Shown: positions 1-9,137 of the stretch, one piece after another
Position numbering within the stretch: position 1 is the stretch's first letter
Layout: each line of letters begins with the position of its first letter
NCBI GenBank assembly: GCA_003233025.1
Contig: QIKS01000219.1
Coordinates: 1 to 17,599 of the forward strand
DNA length: 17,599 bases
Direction of reading: 5' to 3'
From: Hellea balneolensis
GTDB lineage: Bacteria > Pseudomonadota > Alphaproteobacteria > Caulobacterales > Maricaulaceae
Notes under the pieces: generated by a model
The model's input: only the letters and a program-made list of their open reading frames with translations
The model's database searches: none
Told to the model about the DNA's origin: nothing
Position numbers and translations under genes: made by a program

Positions 1-1179
1 GCTTTTTCGCGGTTGATATCGGCCACGGTTTTGCGCCGTATGGGCCAGATTGATAAAGTCCTGGCGGCATTTATCAAAAAGCCGCCGACAGGTCTCGCCC
101 TGTTCGTACTGCGCTGTGGGGTGGCCCAGATTTTGTTTATTGGTACGCCAGCCCATGCGGCTGTTGACGGGGCGGTAAGCCTGCTTAAGCGTTCGAAGAA
201 AACGCAAAGAATGGCGGGCATGGCCAATGCGGTTTTGCGGCGGATTTCAGAGCGCGGTCAAGATGTTTTGGCAACAACAAATGTTTTGGACAATATACCG
301 GATTGGTTGCAAACCTCGTGGTCGGCGGCTTATGGGGAGCCAAATTGTGCATTGATGGCCGAGGCTTTTGCTCAAGAACCGCCCTTGGATATTACGCTTA
401 AAAATGCTGATGTTGACTGGTCGGAAAAACTGGACGCCACGTTAATGCCTGGCGGGACGTTGCGCCGACAAAAAGCTGGGCTGATCACCACATTGGCAGG
501 GTTTAAAGACGGAGATTGGTGGGTGCAGGATATTTCGTCCTCCTTGCCGGTTAAATTGTTGGGGGATGTCAAGGGCAAGACGGTTTTGGATATGTGTGCG
601 GCGCCGGGCGGGAAAACGCTGCAATTGGCTGCTGCGGGTGCTCAAATTACTGCTTTGGATAAAAATGAACAGCGTCTGGGGCGGGTGAGGGACAATTTAC
701 GCCGCACGGGGTTGCAAGCCCGAACCATCCTCGCCAACGCCGCCCAGTGGCCTGGTGATCATGGGGGCGACGTAGAAACCGCCAGCACGGGTTTTGATAT
801 TGTGCTGTTGGACGCCCCTTGTTCGGCCAGCGGCATTTTTCGCCGCCGGCCTGATGTATTGCACGCCAAAACACCGCAAAATATTCGCAGTTTGGTTCAA
901 CTACAAGACCGGCTCCTTGATAATGCTGCTCGCCTAGTTGGTAAAAATGGCACATTAATGTATTGCACCTGTTCCTTGCAACAGGAAGAGGGGGAAGACA
1001 GGTGCGCCAAATTTTTAAAAACCAGGCCAGATTTTCGCCTTAATTCCATATTAAGCTCGGAAATGCCTGAATTGGAAGAATTAGTCACCCATGAAGGTTA
1101 TGTACGGGTTTTGCCACATTTTTTGGCACAAAAAGGAGGAATGGACGGATTTTTCATCGCGAGGTTTACGCGGTGTTAA
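1..1179 (+). CDS. rsmB: 16S rRNA (cytosine-C5) methyltransferase, RsmB/Fmu/Sun family, 5' end cut by the window
   Basis: Transfers a methyl group from S-adenosylmethionine to a 16S rRNA cytosine (C967 in E. coli RsmB). The frame is open from base 1, so the true start lies outside the window. About the first 85 visible residues resemble the NusB-like RNA-binding domain, including the family phrase TPAHAAVDGAVSLLKR. A Rossmann methyltransferase domain follows: the SAM-binding stretch VLDMCAAPGGKT near bases 583-615, the DAPCSASG motif IV with its helper cysteine near 811-834, and the YCTCS motif VI with the nucleophilic cysteine near 961-975. The RRRPDV signature of the family is also present. 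The stop is TAA at 1177-1179. No terminator is visible before the next gene. In other alphaproteobacteria this gene commonly stands close to a heparinase-like gene and purH, as it does here. Exact target base is inferred from the family. Confidence 0.93.
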   Translation, partial: AFSRLISATVLRRMGQIDKVLAAFIKKPPTGLALFVLRCGVAQILFIGTPAHAAVDGAVSLLKRSKKTQRMAGMANAVLRRISERGQDVLATTNVLDNIPDWLQTSWSAAYGEPNCALMAEAFAQEPPLDITLKNADVDWSEKLDATLMPGGTLRRQKAGLITTLAGFKDGDWWVQDISSSLPVKLLGDVKGKTVLDMCAAPGGKTLQLAAAGAQITALDKNEQRLGRVRDNLRRTGLQARTILANAAQWPGDHGGDVETASTGFDIVLLDAPCSASGIFRRRPDVLHAKTPQNIRSLVQLQDRLLDNAARLVGKNGTLMYCTCSLQQEEGEDRCAKFLKTRPDFRLNSILSSEMPELEELVTHEGYVRVLPHFLAQKGGMDGFFIARFTRC

Positions 1180-1222
1180 GTATAGGGCCTTACACAAGCA
1201 GGTAAGTTCTAAATGTGTTCAG

Positions 1223-1234
1223 ACTAAATTTAGT
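1223..1234. repeat. perfect 12-bp palindrome upstream of the lipoprotein gene
   Basis: ACTAAATTTAGT reads identically on both strands. It lies 66 bases before the lipoprotein ATG, in AT-rich DNA that also contains TATATA (1245-1250) and GATAAT (1255-1260). It could be an operator or part of the promoter region. I found no convincing -35 box, so no promoter is called. Confidence 0.3.
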
Positions 1235-1300
1235 AATTTTAGCCTATATAGCACGATAATTGCTAGGTCTGACAGAAGTGTTACAAAACGGGAGTCTCTC

Positions 1301-1849
1301 ATGAGCGGAAATTCAATTTTTAATTCAAGCGTTATTGCGATTGCATGCCTCGCAGGGCTGACCATGACGGCATGTGCCTCATCGTCGCAAAACAACGGTA
1401 GTCGTTACGGCAATGTTTATGATTATGAAAGCGGTGGCAATTGCAATATTAATCCTTGTGGGCCTGTTGTCGCCCAATTTCCGGCGCCTCAACCGGTAAA
1501 CCATGCGCCGATTTATGCTGATTGTTCACAATTTACTGTGGGGTGCGCGCCGCAGATTTATGCACAGCCAGCGCCCCTTCCTGCGCCATTGCCGCCGAGG
1601 CCATCAATACCGGCCAATTGCCCAACAGGAACGTCGCCAGTTGGTGATGGTACCTGTTTGATGAGCATGTCACCCCCCACAACCGTGGTCAATACTATGG
1701 TTGATTGTCCAGCGGGAACGGTCAGCAATCATGACGGTACTTGTATGATGGTCAAAACCGCGCACAAGCCCCATGTCATTATCCATAAAGGCTTCACACC
1801 GCCGACAGGATATGTGCCGCCAACCACTTATTTACCAATCCGCAAATAA
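1301..1849 (+). CDS. small Pro/Cys-rich predicted lipoprotein, function unknown
   Basis: A 182-residue protein I do not recognise as a named family. The ATG at 1301 is chosen because GGGAG lies 6 bases before it (1290-1294) and a signal sequence follows; the frame is open further upstream but that part overlaps rsmB. Residues 11-24 are hydrophobic and end in TMTAC, a lipobox-like site at Cys25 (Met at -3 is unusual), so an outer-membrane or periplasmic lipoprotein is inferred. The mature part is low in complexity: a proline-rich stretch near residues 86-103 and eight further cysteines. Two copies of a 15-residue motif, CPTGTSPVGDGTCLM and CPAGTVSNHDGTCMM, share the pattern C-P-x-G-T-x4-D-G-T-C-x-M. 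The many paired cysteines suggest disulfide-stabilised surface repeats. It is followed directly by a strong terminator, so it is probably the last gene of its transcript. Confidence 0.75.
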   Translation: MSGNSIFNSSVIAIACLAGLTMTACASSSQNNGSRYGNVYDYESGGNCNINPCGPVVAQFPAPQPVNHAPIYADCSQFTVGCAPQIYAQPAPLPAPLPPRPSIPANCPTGTSPVGDGTCLMSMSPPTTVVNTMVDCPAGTVSNHDGTCMMVKTAHKPHVIIHKGFTPPTGYVPPTTYLPIRK

Positions 1850-1874
1850 TTCGGGTTTTATGGTTTGAATTAGG

Positions 1875-1907
1875 CCCCCGTTTTGTTCGTCAAAGCGGGG
1901 GTTTTTT
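1875..1907 (+). terminator. intrinsic terminator after the lipoprotein gene
   Basis: CCCCCGTTTTG (1875-1885) pairs with CAAAGCGGGGG (1891-1901) as an 11-bp stem with one G-U pair and a 5-base loop, followed by six T (1902-1907). This is a canonical rho-independent terminator 25 bases after the lipoprotein stop. It separates that gene from the heparinase-dehydratase-purH block. Confidence 0.9.
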
Positions 1908-1979
1908 ATGAGGGCGTACTTGCGCCTGATATGTGGGACTGATAAGCCAATGCCTTTGTTGATGAAACGGTAAATCTAG

Positions 1980-3746
1980 ATGGTCATGAAAAGGCGGATT
2001 GGCACAACCGAAACTGCGCGCGGCGTGTTGCGAAAAACATATTACCGGATGGCCAGCGATTTGGGAGCGCCCTTGCGCAGTTTCAATTTACGCACGGCAA
2101 AAATCGCGCCTTTTCACATCATGCCGCCGCCTCTTTATATTGGCGATGTTGAGCAGGGGCTAAAAATCCTTGATGGCCGGTTTACTTTGGGCAGCCAGAG
2201 CATAGATGTGGGCGCCAATGGAGACCCATGGTCAAATGCTGCACCTTCGGAACCATTCGCTTATAGGTTGCACGGGTTTGGCTGGCTGGACGATCTTGCG
2301 GCGTTACAAAATGATAGAAAATCAAACAAAACCAACCCCGACCTGCCCCGTATCGTCAGTACACGTGCAACGCATTTGGTCGATCGCTGGGTTGAGATTT
2401 ATGGCCACTGGAATGCCTATGCTTGGGATAATGATATATTGGCCAACCGGTTATTTGCCTGGTTTTCCAATTGGCAGGTTTTGTTAAACGGCGATGTGGA
2501 TCGTCCGCAAGCGCAAATACGGCGCACCAATATGTTTCGCCAGTTAAAAAGGCTGCGTAATACTTATTCTCGCACCCCCGTGGGGCTGGCCCGGTTAAAG
2601 GCGGCGGCTTGTTTGGTGTTGGGCGGGGCCATGCAAGATAATGTGAAATCGACCTTGTTAGACCGGGGTTTGGATCTGCTGGACGAGGAGATCGAAAAGC
2701 AGATTTTATCGGACGGTGGACATGTTTCGCGCAATCCCGAACAGGCGCTACAGGCCCTGTATATTTTGCGTATAACCGAAAACACTTTGGAAGCAGCGGA
2801 GCTTCCAGGATCAAGAGAAATCCGGCGCGCCCTTGACCGGATCGCGCCAATGATTGCGTTTTTTGGTGCCGGGAAAAGCGGCTTGTTTAATTTTAATGGC
2901 GGCGGTGAGGGATCACCGCAAATGCTGGCAAAGCTCTGCCCCAAAACGTCTGCCAAACGGTTTGGCTTTGCGCCGCACACGAAATACCAACGGATTGAGC
3001 GCGGTTCTAGCGTTGTGATGATTGACGCAGGGGGACCGCCGCCGCGACCCTATGATACCCAAGCCCACCTGGCGCCACTGGCCATTGAAATCGTGACAAG
3101 CGGGGGTCGGTTGGTGGTCAATTGCGGGTGGGATGAACGCCAGCCTCGAGATTGGCGCCAGCCCATGCGGACGACAGCCGCCCATTCTACGCTCATATTA
3201 GCTGAGGAAAATGCAGGTAAATTTCTGGGTAATGGCTTGGCGGCGCAAGTGTTGGGGGATGCCATTTTATGGGGTGGGGGGCCGGTATCTTGTTTGCGCA
3301 AGGATCAGGACGCCGGGGTTTGGCTAGAGGCCGCCCATGAAGCTTATCACCGTTCTTTCGGGCTATCCCACAGGCGGCGGATTTATATGGATAACCAAGG
3401 CGGGGATATTCGCGGTGAAGACTGTCTGTTTGTACCCGCTGGCGCGGCGCCTTTGCTGCGCGATGAAATTCCCTTTGCCATTCGTTTTCATCTCCACCCG
3501 GATGTTAAAGTCACCCTGGCCCAGGACGCACAAAGCGCGCTGCTCATACAGCCGGGAGGAAAAGGTTGGCGGTTTCGCACGGACGGCGGGCCTTTAAGTG
3601 TTGAGAAATCCGTTTATCTGGCACGGGGCAATCGCCCCCGGCGCTCAGAGCAATTGGTTGTGCGCGGGGCTGCGGACGGTGACGGTGATGGTCAAACCCG
3701 TTCCAACCGTGTACGGTGGTCATTTATCCGCATGGGAGAGCAATGA
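1980..3746 (+). CDS. heparinase II/III family protein
   Basis: A 588-residue protein of the alphaproteobacterial heparinase II/III-like family, which resembles polysaccharide lyases; the substrate is unknown. The N-terminal half is the all-helical toroid with family phrases YGHWNAYAWDNDILANRLF (about residues 140-158) and SDGGHVSRNP (about 244-253), then FNFNGGGEGSPQ. The C-terminal half, from about residue 340, is the beta-sandwich with VMIDAGGPPP, GGRLVVNCGW and TTAAHSTL. No signal peptide is visible, so the compartment is uncertain. The frame has stops at 1971 and 1977, so the start is 1980 or the ATG at 1986; neither has a clear Shine-Dalgarno sequence. The stop overlaps the start of the dehydratase gene, indicating translational coupling. 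Family assignment is firm; lyase activity on any given polysaccharide is inference. Confidence 0.88.
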   Translation: MVMKRRIGTTETARGVLRKTYYRMASDLGAPLRSFNLRTAKIAPFHIMPPPLYIGDVEQGLKILDGRFTLGSQSIDVGANGDPWSNAAPSEPFAYRLHGFGWLDDLAALQNDRKSNKTNPDLPRIVSTRATHLVDRWVEIYGHWNAYAWDNDILANRLFAWFSNWQVLLNGDVDRPQAQIRRTNMFRQLKRLRNTYSRTPVGLARLKAAACLVLGGAMQDNVKSTLLDRGLDLLDEEIEKQILSDGGHVSRNPEQALQALYILRITENTLEAAELPGSREIRRALDRIAPMIAFFGAGKSGLFNFNGGGEGSPQMLAKLCPKTSAKRFGFAPHTKYQRIERGSSVVMIDAGGPPPRPYDTQAHLAPLAIEIVTSGGRLVVNCGWDERQPRDWRQPMRTTAAHSTLILAEENAGKFLGNGLAAQVLGDAILWGGGPVSCLRKDQDAGVWLEAAHEAYHRSFGLSHRRRIYMDNQGGDIRGEDCLFVPAGAAPLLRDEIPFAIRFHLHPDVKVTLAQDAQSALLIQPGGKGWRFRTDGGPLSVEKSVYLARGNRPRRSEQLVVRGAADGDGDGQTRSNRVRWSFIRMGEQ

Positions 3747-5638
3747 TAATGGTTGAGGATATGCAAAAACCACGTCCTCAATACCCCGGAGTAGTGACGT
3801 TCTGGGTTACATTATATGATGCACTTCTGGGCGGGCTTTGCATGTATGGTGTTATCCAGGCGCGCTATGTTTTCGCCGCTAAGCCCGTGCCGGAATATGT
3901 TGATATTTGGGCGTCTCTGATTTTTATAGCTGCGTGTATTATCGTCTGGAATATAACCCGGGTTAACAAGGCTATCTGGCGGTTTATGTCATTTGATGAT
4001 GTGCCTTCTCTTGTTAATGCGGTTTTTCTAGCCAGTTTGATAACGCCGCTTACCCTGTTTTTATTTTTTGACAGGGCAACACATTTCCCTCGCTCTGCGC
4101 CGTTTATTGCAGGTTTTTTGTTCTTTTTTCTGCTGGTTGTCAGCCGTGCCGTCGTCTTGTTTTACAAAAATGGTGATATCCGCGCTTTATTTCGTTCCAA
4201 AACCAAATCCCCGCCGGCGCTTTTAATCGGCCCTAGCCAGGCTTTGCACGATTTCTTGCGTGATAAAGTTGGTAAGGACAATGGATATTCCCACCATATC
4301 ATGGGCTTGATTGAAACCGAGGGGGGGCATAAAGGACGGTCGATTAGAGGTATTCCTGTATCAGGGAATTTGGCTGATATAAGCACAATTGCCGGCAATA
4401 TCGAACGCCAATACGGGCTGAAACCAACCTTGATTTTAGTTGAACATCGTACCAACAGAAAGAAAGCTGCTGCACTGGTTAAATTGGCGTCTGAAATGGG
4501 TGCAACATTGGTGCGGGTAGGGCTGGGGCGAGACGCGGAGTTGACACCTTTTGAAGCTGCCGATTTAATCGGACGGCCGACCAAGGCGTTGGATATGGCT
4601 CCTGTACATGCCATGATAAAAGGCAAGCGGGTTCTGATTACCGGGGCAGGGGGGACAATTGGTTCTGAATTGGTGCGCCAAGTCGTTTGTGCTGTTCCCA
4701 AGCATTTGGTGCTGATCGATGCTTCGGAGATGAGTTTGTATTCAATCGAGCGGTTTTGCGCAGCACAGGACGGGCTAAGCTATTCAACTTATCTTGGCAA
4801 TGTCTGTGACCGGGCGCATATGGACGAAATATTTGGCGCTGAAAAGCCGCAAGTTATTCTTCACGCCGCCGCTCTCAAACATGTTCCTTTAATGGAAACC
4901 AATCCTATAGAAACTGTTATTACCAATGTAGGGGGGACGAAAATATGTCTCGAAATGGCGATGGCTCACGGGGCGCAAAGCTTTACATTGATCTCTACGG
5001 ACAAAGCGGTCAGCCCGACCAACATCATGGGGGCGAGCAAGCGCATTGCCGAGATGCTGACCATGGCTACGGGGGTTAATAAGGCCAATATTTCAGCTTC
5101 TGCGGTGCGCTTTGGCAATGTGTTGGCCTCCAATGGTTCCGTTGTTCCTTTGTTCGAGCGTCAAATCGAAGAGGGCGGCCCGGTGACTGTCACCGACCAA
5201 AATGCTACCCGGTATTTCATGACAACCCGCGAAGCAGCCGGCCTGGTATTACAGGCTTCGGCGTTAAATTCAGTGCAATCCAAGGATATTTCGGCAATTT
5301 ACGTTTTGGATATGGGCAAGCCGGTTAACATTGCCCATTTAGCCCGCCAGTTAATTCGCTTGCGCGGCTTTGTACCCGACCGGGATATTGCCATTCAGTA
5401 TACGGGATTGCGACCCGGCGAAAAATTGACGGAAGAATTAACAGGCGTTGGTGAAAATCTCGAAAAAACCACGATACAAGGTATTTCACGGTTTACAGGA
5501 CGGATTTCAGATCCGCGCTCTGTTGATCGCAGGATCGACAAATTGCTCAAGGCGGCCCAAACCAGAGACCGAAAAGGGGTGCGAAAAGCTTTGGCCGCAC
5601 TGGTTCCTGAATTTGAACCCAATGGCGGTCTTTCCTAA
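3743..5638 (+). CDS. membrane-anchored nucleoside-diphosphate-sugar 4,6-dehydratase/epimerase (CapD/WbpM/PglF type)
   Basis: A 631-residue protein, the usual size for the large membrane-bound members of this family. Four hydrophobic segments are seen near residues 17-38, 54-72, 91-111 and 120-142. A Rossmann-like middle region follows (about 155-290), then the short-chain dehydrogenase domain with NAD motif GAGGTIGSE at 301-309. The catalytic stretch [16 protein letters not shown] (418-433) has Met in place of the Tyr of YxxxK, as in WbpM/PglF-type UDP-GlcNAc 4,6-dehydratases. It probably makes a deoxy-sugar precursor for surface polysaccharide or glycoprotein at the inner membrane. The ATG at 3743 overlaps the heparinase TGA (3744-3746). 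GGGAGAG at 3734-3740 is close to this start and better spaced for the alternative ATG at 3749. It lies between heparinase and purH, a position where I do not expect such a gene. Sugar substrate is inferred only. Confidence 0.88.
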   Translation: MIMVEDMQKPRPQYPGVVTFWVTLYDALLGGLCMYGVIQARYVFAAKPVPEYVDIWASLIFIAACIIVWNITRVNKAIWRFMSFDDVPSLVNAVFLASLITPLTLFLFFDRATHFPRSAPFIAGFLFFFLLVVSRAVVLFYKNGDIRALFRSKTKSPPALLIGPSQALHDFLRDKVGKDNGYSHHIMGLIETEGGHKGRSIRGIPVSGNLADISTIAGNIERQYGLKPTLILVEHRTNRKKAAALVKLASEMGATLVRVGLGRDAELTPFEAADLIGRPTKALDMAPVHAMIKGKRVLITGAGGTIGSELVRQVVCAVPKHLVLIDASEMSLYSIERFCAAQDGLSYSTYLGNVCDRAHMDEIFGAEKPQVILHAAALKHVPLMETNPIETVITNVGGTKICLEMAMAHGAQSFTLISTDKAVSPTNIMGASKRIAEMLTMATGVNKANISASAVRFGNVLASNGSVVPLFERQIEEGGPVTVTDQNATRYFMTTREAAGLVLQASALNSVQSKDISAIYVLDMGKPVNIAHLARQLIRLRGFVPDRDIAIQYTGLRPGEKLTEELTGVGENLEKTTIQGISRFTGRISDPRSVDRRIDKLLKAAQTRDRKGVRKALAALVPEFEPNGGLS

Positions 5639-5685
5639 TTATTGGAACCGTGTTAGCGAGCGGAAAGTTTAGCGAAAGTGATTCT

Positions 5686-7275
5686 ATGTCCCCTCTGCTG
5701 TCCCCGGTTAAGACCGCTCTTATTTCCGTTTCCGATAAAACCCACTTGCTGGCTCAAGCCCGTGTCTTGGCCAAAAATGGCGTCCGCCTGATCTCCACAG
5801 GCGGGACATTTAGAGCCATAAAAGATGCTGGCATCGCCGTGACCGAAGTTTCGGCCATCACCGGTTTTCCTGAAATGATGGATGGGCGCGTTAAAACCTT
5901 ACATCCACTTATCCACGGTGGTTTGTTGGCCGAGCGCGATAGCGATGCCCATCTTAAGGCTATGGCCGAGCATGATATCCCGCAAATTGATCTGCTGATT
6001 GTCAATCTTTACCCGTTCGCGCAAACATTGGCGGCGGGCGGAAGTTATGGGGAGTGCGTTGAAAATATTGATATTGGTGGCCCGGCTATGATCCGGGCTG
6101 CGGCCAAAAACCATAAACATGTGGCCGTTTGCGTAGAGGCCGGTGATGTGGACGCGGTTCTGGCCGATATGGAAAAACATAACGGCCAGACATCGTATGT
6201 TTTGCGGCAAAAACTGGCGGCCAAAGCTTACGGGCGTACTGCGCAATATGACGCGCAAATATCTAATTGGTTCGCCGGGCAAATTGGCGACGACATGCCC
6301 GATTTTTTCGCCCATGGTGGTCAGTTAAAACAAACCTTGCGCTACGGCGAGAACCCGCACCAAAGCGCAGGGTTTTACGCCGATGCAAGCCAGCGCCTTG
6401 GCGTGGGCACGGCCAGGCAAGTGCAAGGCAAGGAGCTGTCCTACAACAATATCAACGACACGGATGCGGCCTTCGAATTGCTGGCGGAATTTGGCACCGA
6501 GAAACCTCATGTGGCGATTATCAAACATGCCAATCCGTGCGGCGTGGCAACGGGTGATAGTTTGCTCGGTGCTTATCAAAAAGCACTGGCCTGTGATCCG
6601 GTTTCTGCTTTTGGCGGCATTATTGCGCTTAACCAAACCCTTGATCATGCAACGGCAGCGGCGATCATCAAAACCTTCACGGAGGTTATCATCGCCCCTG
6701 ACGCAGATACAGATGCGCTTAACCTGCTGGCCAAAAAGAAAAACATCCGTGTTTTGCTCAGCGGCGGTCTGCCAGACCCGACCCAAAGCGGCTTCACTTT
6801 GCGCGGCGTGGCGGGCGGATTTTTAAAGCAGACCCGTGATAATGGCTGCTTGTCTATGGACGAGCTTAAAATCGTCACGACCCGGCAGCCCTCGGAACGC
6901 GAACTTGCTGATATGGTGTTCGCTTGGCGCGTGGCCAAACATGTTAAATCCAATGCCATTGTCTATGTGAAAAACGGTGCGACAGTGGGGATTGGTGCCG
7001 GGCAAATGAGCCGGATTGACAGTGCGCGCATTGCCGCCAGCAAAGCCAAAGATGCCCAAAAGGCGGCCGGTTGGGACGCCCCGCAAACCGAGGGCTGTGT
7101 TTGCGCCTCCGATGCGTTTTTCCCCTTTGCCGATGGTTTGTTACAGGCGGCAGAAGCCGGGGCTGTGGCAATTATCCAACCCGGCGGATCTATCCGCGAT
7201 GATGAGGTTATCGCCGCCGCCGATAAAGCGGGCTTGGCTATGGCCTTTACCGGTATGCGCCATTTTAGGCACTAG
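5686..7275 (+). CDS. purH: bifunctional AICAR formyltransferase / IMP cyclohydrolase
   Basis: Catalyses the last two steps of de novo purine synthesis: formylation of AICAR with 10-formyl-tetrahydrofolate, then ring closure to IMP, in the cytosol. The 529-residue product has the usual length. The N-terminal MGS-like cyclohydrolase domain shows [15 protein letters not shown] and [18 protein letters not shown]. The transformylase domain shows [29 protein letters not shown] and [11 protein letters not shown], and the protein ends in the conserved FTGMRHFRH. The ATG at 5686 is chosen because the family begins just before [10 protein letters not shown]; the frame extends to a GTG at 5650 but without homology. 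Only a weak GAAAG lies ahead of the ATG. It begins 47 bases after the dehydratase gene with no terminator between, so it probably shares that transcript. Its stop codon overlaps the stop of the convergent kynU. Confidence 0.96.
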   Translation: MSPLLSPVKTALISVSDKTHLLAQARVLAKNGVRLISTGGTFRAIKDAGIAVTEVSAITGFPEMMDGRVKTLHPLIHGGLLAERDSDAHLKAMAEHDIPQIDLLIVNLYPFAQTLAAGGSYGECVENIDIGGPAMIRAAAKNHKHVAVCVEAGDVDAVLADMEKHNGQTSYVLRQKLAAKAYGRTAQYDAQISNWFAGQIGDDMPDFFAHGGQLKQTLRYGENPHQSAGFYADASQRLGVGTARQVQGKELSYNNINDTDAAFELLAEFGTEKPHVAIIKHANPCGVATGDSLLGAYQKALACDPVSAFGGIIALNQTLDHATAAAIIKTFTEVIIAPDADTDALNLLAKKKNIRVLLSGGLPDPTQSGFTLRGVAGGFLKQTRDNGCLSMDELKIVTTRQPSERELADMVFAWRVAKHVKSNAIVYVKNGATVGIGAGQMSRIDSARIAASKAKDAQKAAGWDAPQTEGCVCASDAFFPFADGLLQAAEAGAVAIIQPGGSIRDDEVIAAADKAGLAMAFTGMRHFRH

Positions 7276-8369
7276 AAAGTTTTTCGGAATATTTCAGCAA
7301 GCCTCGTGCATTCTATTTTTTGCGTATAGCCGTGAACGGAGAAGCGAAAACCCGGCGGGCGTTCGTCAAACAAGATGCCGTTTTCGTGTAAAGCGGTGCG
7401 CAGTATTTCGCGTTTGGGCGGGGCGACAACAAGCGTGCCGCCGCGGTTTTCTGCGCTTAGCGGTGACACCAAATACGGGGTTGGGACACAGGCGCTGAGG
7501 TCGTCCAGCAAGGCTTGTCCGTGGGCATGGGCTTGCTCAATCGTGACATTTTGCCAAATATTTAGAGCACTAAGGGCGCTGGCATAGGGGAGGGGTGAAG
7601 GTGTGCCGCCAAAAAAACGCATGGCATCCGGTGCATAGCAAAAATTATGGATGTCCATTTCAAAGGGATTTTCATGAGAAAACCAGCCAACATCCAAAGG
7701 TTGGCATTGGGGTATGACGCGCGGACTTACATATAAAAAACAGGCGCCAGGCCCGCCGCACAAAAACTTTACACTGCTGCCCAATGCAAAATCCGCCTGC
7801 CAGTCAGTGAGATTTATCGGGGTAATGCCAACGGATTGAGCAATGTCGACGACGCTAAAACTTCCGTTACCGCGTGCCAATTTGCAAATATCACCGACAG
7901 GTAAAAGCTGGGATGTATTGGACAATGCATGGGTGATATGAACCAAAGCCACCCTGTCGTCCAAAGCGTCAGCCCAGTGCCCAAGCTTGGTAATATCGTG
8001 CTTGACAAACCGCAAATCATACCCCGCCCGCGTCGCTTGTTTGAAGACGAAGCCGTTGGTTGGAAAATCTTGCTCGGATAGGACAATTATGTTGCGACCG
8101 GGTTTTTTCGGCAGGCTATATAAGGTTTTGGTTAGGGCGCTGGAGACATTGTTTTGTGGACAAATTGTCGCCAAACCAACTCCCAACACCGCACCAATTT
8201 TCGTTCTAAATTCTTCAATAACCTCCATCCATGTCGGCCAAGCATCACCGCCCTGAGCGCGCCACGGATCCAGTATTTTGGCTTGAATATGCGCCCCACT
8301 TTCTTTCGGTTGGCAGCCGACACTATGGGTTAGGAAATAATTGTCCGGCACATGAAAATGGTCACGCAT
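7272..8369 (-). CDS. kynU: kynureninase-like PLP enzyme (aminotransferase class V fold)
   Basis: Predicted to cleave kynurenine to anthranilate and alanine. At 365 residues it is shorter than typical bacterial kynureninases (about 400). Family landmarks: the FPT motif at 102-104, the PLP-ring aspartate D175 in VVDIAQS, the Schiff-base lysine K201 in [39 protein letters not shown] and the C-terminal [14 protein letters not shown]. Two usual residues are changed: the Tyr directly before the PLP lysine is Val200, and the His of the DLAHS motif is Gln178. These may alter substrate or rate, so 'kynureninase' is a family call. The ATG at 8369 is chosen over the one at 8417 because the latter lies inside kynA and the former has AAGAGG 6 bases upstream. 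It follows kynA by 10 bases. No kynurenine formamidase gene is nearby. Confidence 0.8.
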   Translation of the reverse strand: MRDHFHVPDNYFLTHSVGCQPKESGAHIQAKILDPWRAQGGDAWPTWMEVIEEFRTKIGAVLGVGLATICPQNNVSSALTKTLYSLPKKPGRNIIVLSEQDFPTNGFVFKQATRAGYDLRFVKHDITKLGHWADALDDRVALVHITHALSNTSQLLPVGDICKLARGNGSFSVVDIAQSVGITPINLTDWQADFALGSSVKFLCGGPGACFLYVSPRVIPQCQPLDVGWFSHENPFEMDIHNFCYAPDAMRFFGGTPSPLPYASALSALNIWQNVTIEQAHAHGQALLDDLSACVPTPYLVSPLSAENRGGTLVVAPPKREILRTALHENGILFDERPPGFRFSVHGYTQKIECTRLAEIFRKTF

Positions 8370-8375
8370 GGCTTG

Positions 8376-8381
8376 CCTCTT
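8376..8381 (-). promoter_or_regulatory. ribosome binding site of kynU, overlapping the kynA stop
   Basis: On the minus strand AAGAGG lies 6 bases before the kynU ATG and overlaps the kynA TAA (8380-8382). This fixes the kynU start at 8369 and suggests translational coupling of the two genes. Confidence 0.65.
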
Positions 8382-9120
8382 ATGGCTTTGGCGGCAATTT
8401 TTGCCGCTTTTTGCCATAGGACGCGCCCCAGCGGTCGGTCATGTCGGCCCGGACTTGCCATAAATCAGGGAAGAATTTTTGTGCCATGCCTGAACGTAAA
8501 ATTTCCACGGGGCGGCCTTTGAGGGATTTGGCGTCAACGCCGATGGAACGGTAAATCAACTGCATGTGCGAATGGCGAAATTTTTGGAATTGTTCATCAA
8601 ATTCCGCCAACGCTTCCGCCACCATATAGGCGTCATCATGACTGTATTGGCTATCATAAATTTGTTCGAGGGTTGTTTTACCGTCTTCGAGATATATTTT
8701 ATGAAAGCAGGCCCATAAATCTGCCGGTAGTTTCAATAAAACCCGAAAGCCGGGGCTTTCCTGGCCACTGCCATTGCCGAGCAGCAACCGAATTTCCTGA
8801 TAATCTTTCGGCGACATGGTTTCAAGCACGATCAATTGCTTGTCCATCAATCGTTGGCAAATTTCAACACGCCGAAACAGTGTCAAAACTTTATAACTGC
8901 GTCGCGCCAGCATTTCCTCGCTAATATCCAACAAGGTGTTGGCGATTAATTTCATCCACAATTCTTCAACCTGATGAACAATCATGAACATCAACTCATC
9001 CGGGTTACACAAATCTTCCGGTTCTTTCTGGCAGGCCAGCAAGTTTTCTGTGTTGAGGTAAATTTCGTAATCCAGCTGTCCGTTGCCGCGCAAGATATCG
9101 AGATAATATTGTCGATCCAT
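8380..9120 (-). CDS. kynA: tryptophan 2,3-dioxygenase family protein with a divergent active-site loop
   Basis: Haem enzyme predicted to open the indole ring of tryptophan to N-formylkynurenine, the first step of the kynurenine pathway. The 246-residue length is on the short side. Compared from memory with Xanthomonas campestris TDO, the pocket residues line up with a constant offset of six: Tyr18, Tyr21, Phe45, His49 (VHQVEELW), Tyr107, Arg111 (DYQEIR), Leu114 and Ser118 (GNGSG). The proximal haem ligand is His183 in FRHSHM. The following substrate-closing loop, normally GTGGSSG with a substrate-contacting Thr, is absent; here IG is followed by VDAKSLKGRP. The C-terminal FFPDLWQVR is conserved. 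The ATG at 9120 has GGGAGAAGAA immediately upstream. It is first in a two-gene unit with kynU. Substrate preference remains uncertain. Confidence 0.85.
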   Translation of the reverse strand: MDRQYYLDILRGNGQLDYEIYLNTENLLACQKEPEDLCNPDELMFMIVHQVEELWMKLIANTLLDISEEMLARRSYKVLTLFRRVEICQRLMDKQLIVLETMSPKDYQEIRLLLGNGSGQESPGFRVLLKLPADLWACFHKIYLEDGKTTLEQIYDSQYSHDDAYMVAEALAEFDEQFQKFRHSHMQLIYRSIGVDAKSLKGRPVEILRSGMAQKFFPDLWQVRADMTDRWGASYGKKRQKLPPKP

Positions 9121-9137
9121 TTCTTCTCCCTGAGGTC

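Noticed and set aside
1091..1300. N-terminal extension of the lipoprotein gene back into rsmB
   Set aside because: It would overlap rsmB and destroy the signal sequence; the ATG at 1301 has a good ribosome binding site.
1941..1985. Seven-codon upstream frame (1950-1973) as a regulatory leader peptide for the heparinase-like gene
   Set aside because: It has no ribosome binding site or attenuator structure; chance is the simpler explanation.
4162..4701. 179-codon minus-strand open frame inside the dehydratase gene
   Set aside because: The plus strand encodes a conserved family throughout; the antisense frame shows no family resemblance.
8370..8417. Longer KynU starting at 8417 inside kynA
   Set aside because: The basic 16-residue extension lacks homology, and the start at 8369 has a proper ribosome binding site.
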